Positions 11,034 through 23,010 of a DNA stretch of 64,000 nt are shown here, piece by piece. How positions within the stretch are numbered: the stretch's first letter is position 1; each line of letters starts with the position of its first letter. The position numbers were made by a program, and so were the translations under genes. The stretch is from the NCBI RefSeq assembly GCF_051014685.1, contig NW_027479287.1, positions 99,598 through 163,597 of the forward strand, given 5' to 3'. The notes below the pieces were generated by a model, which worked only from the letters and a program-made list of their open reading frames with translations, had not been told where the DNA came from and made no database searches. The stretch comes from Ptiloglossa arizonensis. Its lineage: Eukaryota > Arthropoda > Insecta > Hymenoptera > Colletidae.

Positions 11034-12256
11034 AACTAGAACGGCCTAGGGGAAAAGTGGGCATACCGTTGTAATCGGGCGAGTTTCTACTTTCAGATGC
11101 AACAGAAATTTTGCGGATCGGTCAATCCGTTCGCGAGATATGGCAGTTTGGAGGTAAGAAACGCTTGAGAAACTCAAAATTTTCGCCGTTCTGATGGTCG
11201 AAACGAATAACTAGAACGGCCTAGGGGAAAAGTGGGCATACCGTTGTAATAGGGCGAGTTTCTACTTTCAGATGCAACAGAAATTTTGCGGATCGTTCAA
11301 TCCGTTCGCGAGATATGGCAGTTTGGAGGTAAGAAACGCTTGAGAATCTCAAAATTTTCGCCGTTCTGATGGTCGAAACGAATAACTAGAACGGCCTAGG
11401 GGAAAAGTGGGCATACCCTTGTAATCGGGCGAGTTTCTACTTTCAGTTGCAACAGAAATTTTGCGGATCGGTCAATCCGTTCGCGAGATATGGCAGTTTG
11501 GATGTAAGAAACGCTTGAGAAACTCGAAATTTTCGCAGTTCTGATGCTAGAAACGTGTAACTAGAACGGCCTAGGGGAAAAGTACGCATACCGTTGTAAT
11601 AGGGCGAGTTTCTACTTTCAGATGCAACTGAAATTTTGCGGATTAGTCAATCCGTTCGCGAGATATGGCAGTTTGGATGTAGAAACGCTTGAGAAACTCA
11701 AAATTTTCGCCGTTCTGATGGTCGAAACGAATAACTAGAACGGCCTAGGGGAAAAGTGGGCATACCGTTGTAATCGGGCGAGTTTCTACTTTCAGGTGCA
11801 ACAGAAATTTTGCGGATCGGTCAATCCGTTCGCGAGATATGGCAGTTTGGATGTAAGAAACGCTTGAGAAACTCGAAATTTTCGCAGTCCAGATGCTAGA
11901 AACGAGTAACTAGAACGGCCTAGGGGAAAAGTACGCATACCGTTGTAATCGGGCGAGTTTCTACTTTCAGATGCAACAGAAATTTTGCGGATTAGTCAAT
12001 CCGTTCGCGAGATATGGCAGTCTGGAGGTAAGAAACGCTTGAGAAACTCAAAATTTTCGCCGTTCTGATGGTCGAAACGAATAACTAGAACGGCCTAGGG
12101 GAAAAGTGGGCATACCGTTGTAATCGGGCGAGTTTCTACTTTCAGATGCAACAGAAATTTTGCGGATCGGTCAATCCGTCGCGAGATATGGCAGTTTGGA
12201 TGTAAGAAACGCTTGAGAAACTCGAAATTTTCGCAGTTCTGATGCTCGTAACGAAT
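11034..12256 (+). repeat. Region D: seven A/B-like monomers with private changes
   Basis: Monomers here again carry CGCCGTTCTGATGGTCG, GTGGG and GGATCGG, the markers of regions A and B that are absent from most of region C. They alternate with GTACG/GGATTAGTC types, giving a loose two-monomer alternation. Private differences include GGATCGTTC, CATACCCTTG, CAGTTGC, CAGGTGC, CAGTCCAGATG and ACGTGT, plus one-base deletions near 11680 and 12180. The block looks like a diverged outlier of the A/B family separated from it by region C. Confidence 0.75.
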
Positions 12257-14350
12257 AACTGGAACGGCCTAGGGGAAAACTACACATACCGTTGTAATCG
12301 GGCGAGCCTCTACTTTCAGATGCAACAGAAATTTTGCGGATTGGTCAATCCGTTCGAGAGATATGGCAGTTTGGACGTAAGAAACGCTTGAGAAACTCAA
12401 AATTTTCGCAGTTCTGATGCTAGAAACGAGTAACTAGAAAGGCGTAGGGGAAAAGTGCGCATACCGTTGTAATCGGGCGAGATTCTACTTTCGAATGCAA
12501 CAGAAATTTTGCGGATCGGTCAATCCGTTCGCGAGATATGGCAGTTTGAATGTAAGAAACGCTTGAGAAACTCAAAATTTTCGCAGTTCTGATGCTCGAA
12601 ACGATTAACTAGAACGGCCTAGTGGAAAAGTGCGCATACCGTTGTAATCGGGCGAGTTTCTACTTTCAGAAGCAACAGAAATTTTGCGGATTGGTCAATC
12701 CGTTCGCGAGATATGGCAGTTTGGATGCAAGAAACGCTTGGGAAACTCAAAATTTTCGCAGTTCTGATGCTCGAAACGAATAGCTGGAACGGCCTAGGGG
12801 AAAACTACACATACCGTTGTAATCGGGCGAGTTTCTACATTCAGATGCAACAGAAATTTTGAGGATTGGTCGATCCGTTCGCAAGATGCGGCAGTTTGGA
12901 AGTAAGAAACGCTTGAGAAACTCAAAATTTTCGCAGTTCTGATGCTCGAAACGAATAACTAGAACGGCTTAGGGGAAAACTACACCTACCGTTGTAATCG
13001 GGCGAGTTTCTACTTTCAGATGCAACAGAAATTTTGCGGATCGGTCAATCCGTTCGCGAGATATGGCAGTTTGGATGCAAGAAACGCTTGAGAAACTCGA
13101 AATTTTCTCAGTTCTGGTGCTCGAAACGAATAACTGGAACGGCCTAGGGGAAAACTACCATACCGTTGTAATCGGGCGAGTCTCTACTTTCAGATGCAAC
13201 AGAAATTTTGCGGATTGGTCAATCCGTTCGCGAGATATGGCAGTTTGGAGGTAAGAAACGCTTGAGAAACTCAAAATTTTCGCAGTTCTGATGCTAGAAA
13301 CGAGTAACTAGAACGGCCTAGGGGAAAAGTACGCATACCGTTGTAATCGGGCGAGTTTCTACTTTCACAAGCAACAGAAATTTTGCGGATTGGTCAATCC
13401 GTTCGCGAGATATGGCAGTTTGAAGATAAGAAACGCTTTAGAATCTCAAAATTTTCGCAGTTCTGATGCTCGAAACGAATGACTAGAACGGCCTAGGGGA
13501 GAAGTACGCATACCGTTGTAATCGGGCGAGTTTCTACTTTCACAAGCAACAGAAATTTTGCGGATTGGTCCATCCGTTCGCGAGATATGGCAGTTTGGAG
13601 AAAAGAAACGCTTTAGAAACTCAAAATTTTCGCAGTTCTAATGCTCGAAACGAATAACTAGAACGGCCCAGGGGAAAAGTGCGCATACCGTTGTAATAGG
13701 GCGAGTTTCTACTTTCAAATGCAACAGAAATTTTGCGGATTGGCCAATCCGTTCGCGAGATATGGCAGTTTGGAAATAAGAAACGCTTGAGAAACTCAAA
13801 ATTTTCGCAGTTCTGATGCTAGAAACGAGTAACTAGAACGGCGTAGGGGAAAAGTGCGCATACCGTTGTAATCGGGCGAGATTCTACTTTCAGATGCAAC
13901 AGAAATTTTGCGGATCGGTCAATCCGTTCGCGAGATATGGCAGTTTGAATGTAAGAAACGCTTGAGAAACGCAAAATTTGCGCAGTTCTGAAGCTTGAAA
14001 CGATAACCAGAACGGCCTAGGGGAAAAGTGGGCATACCGTTGTAATCGGGCGAGTTTCTACTTTCACATGCAACAGAAATTTTGCGGATCGGTCAATCCG
14101 TTCGCGAGATATGGCTGTTTGGAGGTAAGAAACGCTTGAGAAACTCAAAATTTTCGCAGTTCTGATGCTTGAAACGAATAACTAGAACCGCCTAGGGGAA
14201 AAGTGCGCATACCGTTGTAATCGGCGAGTTTCTACTTTCAGATGCAACAGAATTTGCGGATCGGTCAATCCGTTCGCGAGATATGGCAGTTTGAATGTAA
14301 GAACGCTTGAGAAACTCAAAATTTGCGCAGTTCTGATGCTTGAAACGAAT
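12257..14350 (+). repeat. Region E: diverged monomers without a clear HOR
   Basis: I could not match these monomers to one another at a constant multi-monomer spacing. Several carry private changes, such as TTTTGAGG, GGTCCATCC, GGCCAATCC, CACAAGCAAC and GCTTTAGAA, plus indels near 13159, 14003, 14224, 14251 and 14303. Some types found here are used downstream: AATAGCTGG, TTCGCAAGATGCGG, the GCGTAGGGG monomer and GGCTTAGGGG with CTACACCTACC. It may be an older, less homogenised stretch between two homogenised domains. Confidence 0.7.
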
Positions 14351-15128
14351 AACTAGAACGGCCTAGGGGAAAAGTGGGCATACCGTTGTAATCGGGCGAG
14401 TTTCTACTTTCAGATGCAACAGAAATTTTGCGGATCGATCAATCCGTTCGCGAGATATGGCTGTTTGGATGCAAGAAACGCTGAGGAACTCGAAATTTTC
14501 GCAGTTCTGATGCTCGAAACGAATAACTGGAACGCCCTAGGGGAAAACTACACATACCGTTGTAATCGGGCGAGTCTCTACTTTCAGATGCAACAGAAAT
14601 TTTGCGGATTGGTCAATCCGTTCGCGAGATATGGCAGTTTGGAGGTAAGAAACGCTTGAGAAACTCAAAATTTTCGCAGTTCTGATGCTAGAAACGAGTA
14701 ACTAGAACGCCTAGGGGAAAAGTACGCATACCGTTGTAATCGGGCGAGTTTCTACTTTCAAATGCAACAGAAATTTTGCGGATTGGTCAATCCGTTCGCG
14801 AGATATGGCCGTTTGTATGTAAGAAACGCTTGAGAAACTCAAAATTTTCGCAGTTCTGATGCTCGAAAACGAATAACTAGAACGCCTAGGGGAAAAGTGC
14901 GCATACCGTTGTAATCGGGCGAGTTTGTACTTTCAGAAGCAACAGAAATTTTGCGGATTGGTCAATCCGTTCGCGAGATATGGCAGTTTGGAGGTAAGAA
15001 ACGCTTGAGAAACTCAAAATGTTCGCAGTTCTGATGCTCGAAATGAATAACTAGAACGGCCTCGGGGAGAAGTACGAATACCGTTGTAATCGGGCGAGTT
15101 TCTACTTTCAGATGCAACAGAAATTTTG

Positions 15129-15144
15129 CGGATTGATCAATCCG
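15129..15144. other. Perfect 16-bp palindrome variant of the dyad
   Basis: CGGATTGATCAATCCG equals its own reverse complement. It results from GGATTGATC replacing GGATTGGTC. The same form recurs in many monomers from about 15 kb onward, usually those with GGAAATAAG, and is rare or absent left of 15 kb. Confidence 0.8.
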
Positions 15145-15254
15145 TTCGCGAGATGTTGCAGTTTGAAGGTTAGAAACGCTTGAGAAACTCAAAATTTGCG
15201 CAGTTCTGATGCTTGAAACGAATAACTAGAACGGCCTAGGGGAAAAGTGGGCAT

Positions 15255-15269
15255 TCCGTTGTAATCGGG
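15255..15269 (+). other. Best CENP-B-box-like variant (8 of 9 essential positions), region F copy 1
   Basis: The string TCCGTTGTAATCGGG differs from the essential CENP-B positions (TTCGnnnnAnnCGGG) only at the second T. It arises from CATTCCG in place of CATACCG. It occurs once per region F HOR copy, so it is a HOR-specific variant. Functional relevance is unknown. Confidence 0.25.
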
Positions 15270-16973
15270 CGAGTTTCTACTTTCAGATGCAACAGAAATT
15301 TTGCGGATCGGTCAATCCGTTCGCGAGATATGGCAGTTTGGATGCAAGAAACACTTGAGAAACTCAAAATTTTCGCAGTTCTGATGCTCGAAACGAATAG
15401 CTGGAACGGCCTAGGGGAAAACTACACATACCGTTGTAATCGGGCGAGTTTCTACTTTCAGATGCAACAGAAATTTTGCTGATTGGTCGATCCGTTCGCA
15501 AGATGCGGCAGTTTGGAAGTAAGATACGCTTGAGAAACTCAAAATTTTCGCAGTTCTGATGCTCGAAACGAATAACTAGAACGGCTTAGGGGAAAACTAC
15601 ACCTACCGTTGTAATCGGGCGAGATTCTACTTTCAGATGCAACAGAAATTTTGCGGATTGTTCAATCCGTTCGCGAGATATGGCAGTTTGGAGGTAAGAA
15701 ACGCTTGAGAAACTCAAAATTTTCGCAGTTCTGATGCTTGAAACGAATAACTAGAACCGCCTAGGGGAAAAGTGCGCATACCGTTGTAATCGGGCGAGTT
15801 TCTACTTTCAGATGCAACAGAAATTTTGCGGATTGATCAATCCGTTCGCGAGATATGGCAGTTTGGAAATAAGAAACGCTTGAGAAACTCAAAATTTTCG
15901 CAGTTCTGATGCTAGAAACGAGTAACTAGAACGGCGTAGGGGAAAAGTGCGCATACCGTTGTAATCGGGCGAGATTCTACTTTCAGATGCAACAGAAATT
16001 TTGCGGATCGGTCAATCCGTTCGCGAGATATGGCAGTTTGAATGTAAGAAACGCTTGAGAAACTCAAAATTTTCGCAGTTCTGATGCTAGAAACGAGTAA
16101 CTAGAACGGCCTAGGGGAAGAGTACGCCTACCTTTGTAATCGGGCGAGTTTCTACTTTCAGATGCAACAGAAATTTTGCGGTTTGGTCAATCCGTTCGCG
16201 AGATATGGCAGTTTGGAGGTAAGAAACGCTTGAGAAACTCAAAATTTTCGCAGTTCTGATGCTTGAAACGAATAACTAGAACCGCCTAGGGGAAAAGTGC
16301 GCATACCGTTGTAATCGGGCGAGTTTCTACTTTCAGATGCAACAGAAATTTTGCGGATTGATCAATCCGTTCGCGAGATATGGCAGTTTGGAAATAAGAA
16401 ACGCTTGAGAAACTCAAAATTTTCGCAGTTCTGATGCTAGAAACGAGTAACTGGAACGGCGTAGGGGAAAAGTGCGCATACCGTTGTAATCGGGCGAGAT
16501 TCTACTTTCAGATGCAACAGAAATTTTGCGGATTGGTCAATCCGTTCGCGAGATATGGCAGTTTGGATGCAAGAAACGCTTGAGAAACTCAAAATGTTCG
16601 CAGTTCTGATGCTCGAAATGAATAACTAGAACGGCCTAGGGGAGAAGTACGCATACCGTTGTAATCGGGCGAGTTTCTACTTTCAGATGCAACAGAAATT
16701 TTGCGGATTGATCAATCCGTTCGCGAGATATGGCAGTTTGGAAATAAGAAGCGCTTGAGAAACTCAAAATTTTCGCAGTTCTGATGCTAGAAACGAGTAA
16801 CTAGAACGGCGTAGGGGAAAAGTGCGCACACCGTTGTAATCGGGCGAGATTCTACTTTCAGATGCAACAGAAATTTTGCGGATCGGTCAATCCGTTCGCG
16901 AGATGTTGCAGTTTGAAGGTAAGAAACGCTTGAGAAACTCAAAATTTGCGCAGTTCTGATGCTTGAAACGAAT

Positions 16974-19948
16974 AACTAGAAAGGCCTAGGGGAAAAGTGG
17001 GCATACCGTTGTAATCGGGCGAGTTTCTACTTTCAGATGCAACAGAAATTTTGCGGATCGGTCAATCCGTTCGCGAGATATGGCAGTTTGGATGCAAGAA
17101 ACGCTTGAGGAACTCGAAATTTTCGCAGTTCTGATGCTCGAAACGAATAACTGGAACGCCCTAGGGGAAAACTACACATACCGTTGTAATCGGGCGAGTC
17201 TCTACTTTCAGATGCAACAGAAATTTTGCGGATTGGTCAATCCGTTCGCGAGATATGGCAGTTTGGAGGTAAGAAACGCTTGAGAAACTCAAAATTTTCG
17301 CAGTTCTGATGCTAGAAACGAGTAACTAGAACGGCCTAGGGGAAAAGTACGCATACCGTTGTAATCGGGCGAGTTTCTACTTTCAAATGCAACAGAAATT
17401 TTGCGGATTGGTCAATCCGTTCGCGAGATATGGCCGTTTGTATGTAAGAAACGCTTGAGAAACTCAAAATTTTCGCAGTTCTGATGCTCGAAACGAATAA
17501 CTAGAACGGCCTAGGGGAAAAGTGCGCATACCGTTGTAATCGGGCGAGTTTGTACTTTCAGAAGCAACAGAAATTTTGCGGATTGGTCAATCCGTTCGCG
17601 AGATATGGCAGTTTGGAGGTAAGAAACGCTTGAGAAACTCAAAATGTTCGCAGTTCTGATGCTCGAAATGAATAACTAGAACGGCCTCGGGGAGAAGTAC
17701 GAATACCGTTGTAATCGGGCGAGTTTCTACTTTCAGATGCAACAGAAATTTTGCGGATTGATCAATCCGTTCGCGAGATGTTGCAGTTTGAAGGTTAGAA
17801 ACGCTTGAGAAACTCAAAATTTGCGCAGTTCTGATGCTTGAAACGAATAACTAGAACGGCCTAGGGGAAAAGTGGGCATTCCGTTGTAATCGGGCGAGTT
17901 TCTACTTTCAGATGCAACAGAAATTTTGCGGATCGGTCAATCCGTTCGCGAGATATGGCAGTTTGGATGCAAGAAACACTTGAGAAACTCGTAATTTTCG
18001 CAGTTCTGATGCTCGAAACGAATAACTGGAACGGCCTAGGGGAAAACTACACATACCGTTGTAATCGGGCGAGTCTCTACTTTCAGATGCAACAGAAATT
18101 TTGCGGATTGTTCAATCCGTTCGCAAGATGCGGCAGTTTGGAAGTAAGAAACGCTTGAGAAACTCAAAATTTTCGCAGTTCTGATGCTCGAAACGAATAA
18201 CTAGAACGGCTTAGGGGAAAACTACACCTACCGTTGTAATCGGGCGAGATTCTACTTTCAGATGCAACAGAAATTTTGCGGATTGTTCAATCCGTTCGCG
18301 AGATATGGCAGTTTGGAGGTAAGAAACGCTTGAGAAACTCAAAATTTTCGCAGTTCTGATGCTTGAAACGAATAACTAGAACCGCCTAGGGGAAAAGTGC
18401 GCATACCGTTGTAATCGGGCGAGTTTCTACTTTCAGATGCAACAGAAATTTTGCGGATTGATCAATCCGTTCGCGAGATATGGCAGTTTGGAAATAAGAA
18501 ACGCTTGAGAAACTCAAAATTTTCGCAGTTCTGATGCTAGAAACGAGTAACTAGAACGGCGTAGGGGAAAAGTGCGCATACCGTTGTAATCGGGCGAGAT
18601 TCTGCTTTCAGATGCAACAGAAATTTTGCGGATCGGTCAATCCGTTCGCGAGATATGGCAGTTTGAATGTAAGAAACGCTTGAGAAACTCAAAATTTGCG
18701 CAGTTCTGATGCTTGAAACGAATAACTAGAACGGCCTAGGGGAAAAGTGGGCATACCGTTGTAATCGGGCGAGTTTCTACTTTCAGATGCAACAGAAATT
18801 TTGCGGATCGGTCAATCCGTTCGCGAGATATGGCTGTTTGGATGCAAGAAACGCTTGAGAAACTCGAAATTTTCGCAGTTCTGATGCTCGAAACGAATAA
18901 CTGGAACGCCCTAGGGGAAAACTACACATACCGTTGTAATCGGGCGAGCCTCTACTTTCAGATGCAACAGAAATTTTGCGGATTGGTCAATCCGTTCGCG
19001 AGATATGGCAGTTTGGAGGTAAGAAACGCTTGAGAAACTCAAAATTTTCGCAGTTCTGATGCTAGAAACGAGTAACTAGAACGGCCTAGGGGAAAAGTAC
19101 GCCTACCTTTGTAATCGGGCGAGGTTCTACTTTCAGATGCAACAGAAATTTTGCGGTTTGGTCAATCCGTTCGCGAGATATGGCAGTTTGGAGGTAAGAA
19201 ACGCTTGAGAAACTCAAAATTTTCGCAGTTCTGATGCTTGAAACGAATAACTAGAACCGCCTAGGGGAAAAGTGCGCATACCGTTGTAATCGGGCGAGTT
19301 TCTACTTTCAGATGCAACAGAAATTTTGCGGATTGATCAATCCGTTCGCGAGATATGGCAGTTTGGAAATAAGAAACGCTTGAGAAACTCAAAATTTTCG
19401 CAGTTCTGATGCTAGAAACGAGTAACTGGAACGGCGTAGGGGAAAAGTGCGCATACCGTTGTAATCGGGCGAGATTCTACTTTCAGATGCAACAGAAATT
19501 TTGCGGATTGGTCAATCCGTTCGCGAGATATGGCAGTTTGGATGCAAGAAACGCTTGAGAAACTCAAAATGTTCGCAGTTCTGATGCTCGAAATGAATAA
19601 CTAGAACGGCCTAGGGGAGAAGTACGCATACCGTTGTAATCGGGCGAGTTTCTACTTTCAGATGCAACAGAAATTTTGCGGATTGATCAATCCGTTCGCG
19701 AGATATGGCAGTTTGGAAATAAGAAGCGCTTGAGAAACTCAAAATTTTCGCAGTTCTGATGCTAGAAACGAGTAACTAGAACGGCGTAGGGGAAAAGTGC
19801 GCACACCGTTGTAATCGGGCGAGATTCTACTTTCAGATGCAACAGAAATTTTGCGGATCGGTCAATCCGTTCGCGAGATGTTGCAGTTTGAAGGTAAGAA
19901 ACGCTTGAGAAACTCAAAATTTGCGCAGTTCTGATGCTTGAAACGAAT
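16974..19948 (+). repeat. Region F HOR copy 2 (17 monomers, 2975 bp)
   Basis: Copy 2 matches copy 3 at a constant 2975-bp offset in its first half (for example 17880 with 20855). In its second half the offset is 3150 (19097 with 22247), because one monomer is missing here. The missing monomer is explained by a hybrid near 18060-18130. That hybrid starts as the GAGTCTC type and ends as the TTCGCAAGATGCGG type. Both parent monomers are intact and adjacent in copy 3 at about 21000-21340. Confidence 0.88.
17880..17894 (+). other. Best CENP-B-box-like variant, region F copy 2
   Basis: This is the same CATTCCG-derived 15-bp string as at 15255, in the equivalent monomer of the second HOR copy. Confidence 0.25.
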
Positions 19949-22900
19949 AACTAGAAAGGCCTAGGGGGAAAGTGGGCATACCGTTGTAATCGGGCGAGTT
20001 TCTACTTTCAGATGCAACAGAAATTTTGCGGATCGGTCAATCCGTTCGCGAGATATGGCAGTTTGGATGCAAGAAACGCTTGAGGAACTCGAAATTTTCG
20101 CAGTTCTGATGCTCGAAACGAATAACTGGAACGCCCTAGGGGAAAACTACACATACCGTTGTAATCGGGCGAGTCTCTACTTTCAGATGCAACAGAAATT
20201 TTGCGGATTGGTCAATCCGTTCGCGAGATATGGCAGTTTGGAGGTAAGAAACGCTTGAGAAACTCAAAATTTTCGCAGTTCTGATGCTAGAAACGAGTAA
20301 CTAGAACGGCCTAGGGGAAAAGTACGCATACCGTTGTAATCGGGCGAGTTTCTACTTTCAAATGCAACAGAAATTTTGCGGATTGGTCAATCCGTTCGCG
20401 AGATATGGCCGTTTGTATGTAAGAAACGCTTGAGAAACTCAAAATTTTCGCAGTTCTGATGCTCGAAACGAATAACTAGAACGGCCTAGGGGAAAAGTGC
20501 GCATACCGTTGTAATCGGGCGAGTTTGTACTTTCAGAAGCAACAGAAATTTTGCGGATTGGTCAATCCGTTCGCGAGATATGGCAGTTTGGAGGTAAGAA
20601 ACGCTTGAGAAACTCAAAATGTTCGCAGTTCTGATGCTCGAAATGAATAACTAGAACGGCCTCGGGGAGAAGTACGAATACCGTTGTAATCGGGCGAGTT
20701 TCTACTTTCAGATGCAACAGAAATTTTGCGGATTGATCAATCCGTTCGCGAGATGTTGCAGTTTGAAGGTTAGAAACGCTTGAGAAACTCAAAATTTGCG
20801 CAGTTCTGATGCTTGAAACGAATAACTAGAACGGCCTAGGGGAAAAGTGGGCATTCCGTTGTAATCGGGCGAGTTTCTACTTTCAGATGCAACAGAAATT
20901 TTGCGGATCGGTCAATCCGTTCGCGAGATATGGCAGTTTGGATGCAAGAAACACTTGAGAAACTCGTAATTTTCGCAGTTCTGATGCTCGAAACGAATAA
21001 CTGGAACGGCCTAGGGGAAAACTACACATACCGTTGTAATCGGGCGAGTCTCTACTTTCAGATGCAACAGAAATTTTGCGGATTGGTCAATCCGTTCGCG
21101 AGATATGGCAGTTTGGAGGTAAGAAACGCTTGAGAAACTCAAAATTTTCGCAGTTCTGATGCTCGAAACGAATAGCTGGAACGGCCTAGGGGAAAACTAC
21201 ACATACCGTTGTAATCGGGCGAGTTTCTACTTTCAGATGCAACAGAAATTTTGCGGATTGGTCGATCCGTTCGCAAGATGCGGCAGTTTGGAAGTAAGAA
21301 ACGCTTGAGAAACTCAAAATTTTCGCAGTTCTGATGCTCGAAACGAATAACTAGAACGGCTTAGGGGAAAACTACACCTACCGTTGTAATCGGGCGAGAT
21401 TCTACTTTCAGATGCAACAGAAATTTTGCGGATTGTTCAATCCGTTCGCGAGATATGGCAGTTTGGAGGTAAGAAACGCTTGAGAAACACAAAATTTTCG
21501 CAGTTCTGATGCTTGAAACGAATAACTAGAACCGCCTAGGGGAAAAGTGCGCATACCGTTGTAATCGGGCGAGTTTCTACTTTCAGATGCAACAGAAATT
21601 TTGCGGATTGATCAATCCGTTCGCGAGATATGGCAGTTTGGAAATAAGAAACGCTTGAGAAACTCAAAATTTTCGCAGTTCTGATGCTAGAAACGAGTAA
21701 CTAGAACGGCGTAGGGGAAAAGTGCGCATACCGTTGTAATCGGGCGAGATTCTACTTTCAGATGCAACAGAAATTTTGCGGATCGGTCAATCCGTTCGCG
21801 AGATATGGCAGTTTGAATGTAAGAAACGCTTGAGAAACTCAAAATTTGCGCAGTTCTGATGCTTGAAACGAATAACTAGAACGGCCTAGGGGAAAAGTGG
21901 GCATACCGTTGTAATCGGGCGAGTTTCTACTTTCAGATGCAACAGAAATTTTGCGGATCGGTCAATCCGTTCGCGAGATATGGCTGTTTGGATGCAAGAA
22001 ACGCTTGAGAAACTCGAAATTTTCGCAGTTCTGATGCTCGAAACGAATAACTGGAACGCCCTAGGGGAAAACTACACATACCGTTGTAATCGGGCGAGCC
22101 TCTACTTTCAGATGCAACAGAAATTTTGCGGATTGGTCAATCCGTTCGCGAGATATGGCAGTTTGGAGGTAAGAAACGCTTGAGAAACTCAAAATTTTCG
22201 CAGTTCTGATGCTAGAAACGAGTAACTAGAACGGCCTAGGGGAAAAGTACGCCTACCTTTGTAATCGGGCGAGTTTCTACTTTCAGATGCAACAGAAATT
22301 TTGCGGTTTGGTCAATCCGTTCGCGAGATATGGCAGTTTGGAGGTAAGAAACGCTTGAGAAACTCAAAATTTTCGCAGTTCTGATGCTTGAAACGAATAA
22401 CTAGAACCGCCTAGGGGAAAAGTGCGCATACCGTTGTAATCGGGCGAGTTTCTACTTTCAGATGCAACAGAAATTTTGCGGATTGATCAATCCGTTCGCG
22501 AGATATGGCAGTTTGGAAATAAGAAACGCTTGAGAAACTCAAAATTTTCGCAGTTCTGATGCTAGAAACGAGTAACTGGAACGGCGTAGGGGAAAAGTGC
22601 GCATACCGTTGTAATCGGGCGAGATTCTACTTTCAGATGCAACAGAAATTTTGCGGATTGGTCAATCCGTTCGCGAGATATGGCAGTTTGGATGCAAGAA
22701 ACGCTTGAGAAACTCAAAATGTTCGCAGTTCTGATGCTCGAAATGAATAACTAGAACGGCCTAGGGGAGAAGTACGCATACCGTTGTAATCGGGCGAGTT
22801 TCTACTTTCAGATGCAACAGAAATTTTGCGGATTGATCAATCCGTTCGCGAGATATGGCAGTTTGGAAATAAGAAGCGCTTGAGAAACTCAAAATTTTCG

Positions 22901-23010
22901 CAGTTCTGATGCTAGAAACGAGTAACTAGAACGGCGTAGGGGAAAAGTGCGCACACCGTTGTAATCGGGCGAGATTCTACTTTCAGATGCAACAGAAATT
23001 TTGCGGATCG
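19949..23010 (+). repeat. Region F HOR copy 3 (18-monomer spacing, right end partial)
   Basis: This is the most complete version of the unit. It contains both the GAGTCTC/GGATTGGTC monomer and the AATAGCTGG/GGTCGATCC monomer that are fused in copy 2. GTGCGCACACC recurs at 16821, 19796 and 22946. After about 23010 the sequence departs from the HOR: the expected GATGTTGCAGTTTGAAGG is replaced by GATATGGCAGTTTGGATGC. That marks the exit into region G. Confidence 0.85.
20855..20869 (+). other. Best CENP-B-box-like variant, region F copy 3
   Basis: This is the same CATTCCG-derived 15-bp string in the equivalent monomer of the third HOR copy, 2975 bp from the second. Confidence 0.25.

Larger units (their letters stand above)
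14351..16973 (+). repeat. Region F HOR copy 1 (15 monomers, 2623 bp)
   Basis: The copy begins with the GTGGG monomer that precedes GGATGCAAGAAACGC. It includes the GGCCTCGGGGAGAAGTACG monomer near 15060 and GTACGCCTACC at 16122. Compared with copies 2 and 3 it lacks two and three monomers between those two markers. Private single-base indels lie near 14482, 14707, 14866 and 14884. A TTCCGTTGTAATCGGG monomer is shared with the other copies. Confidence 0.85.
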
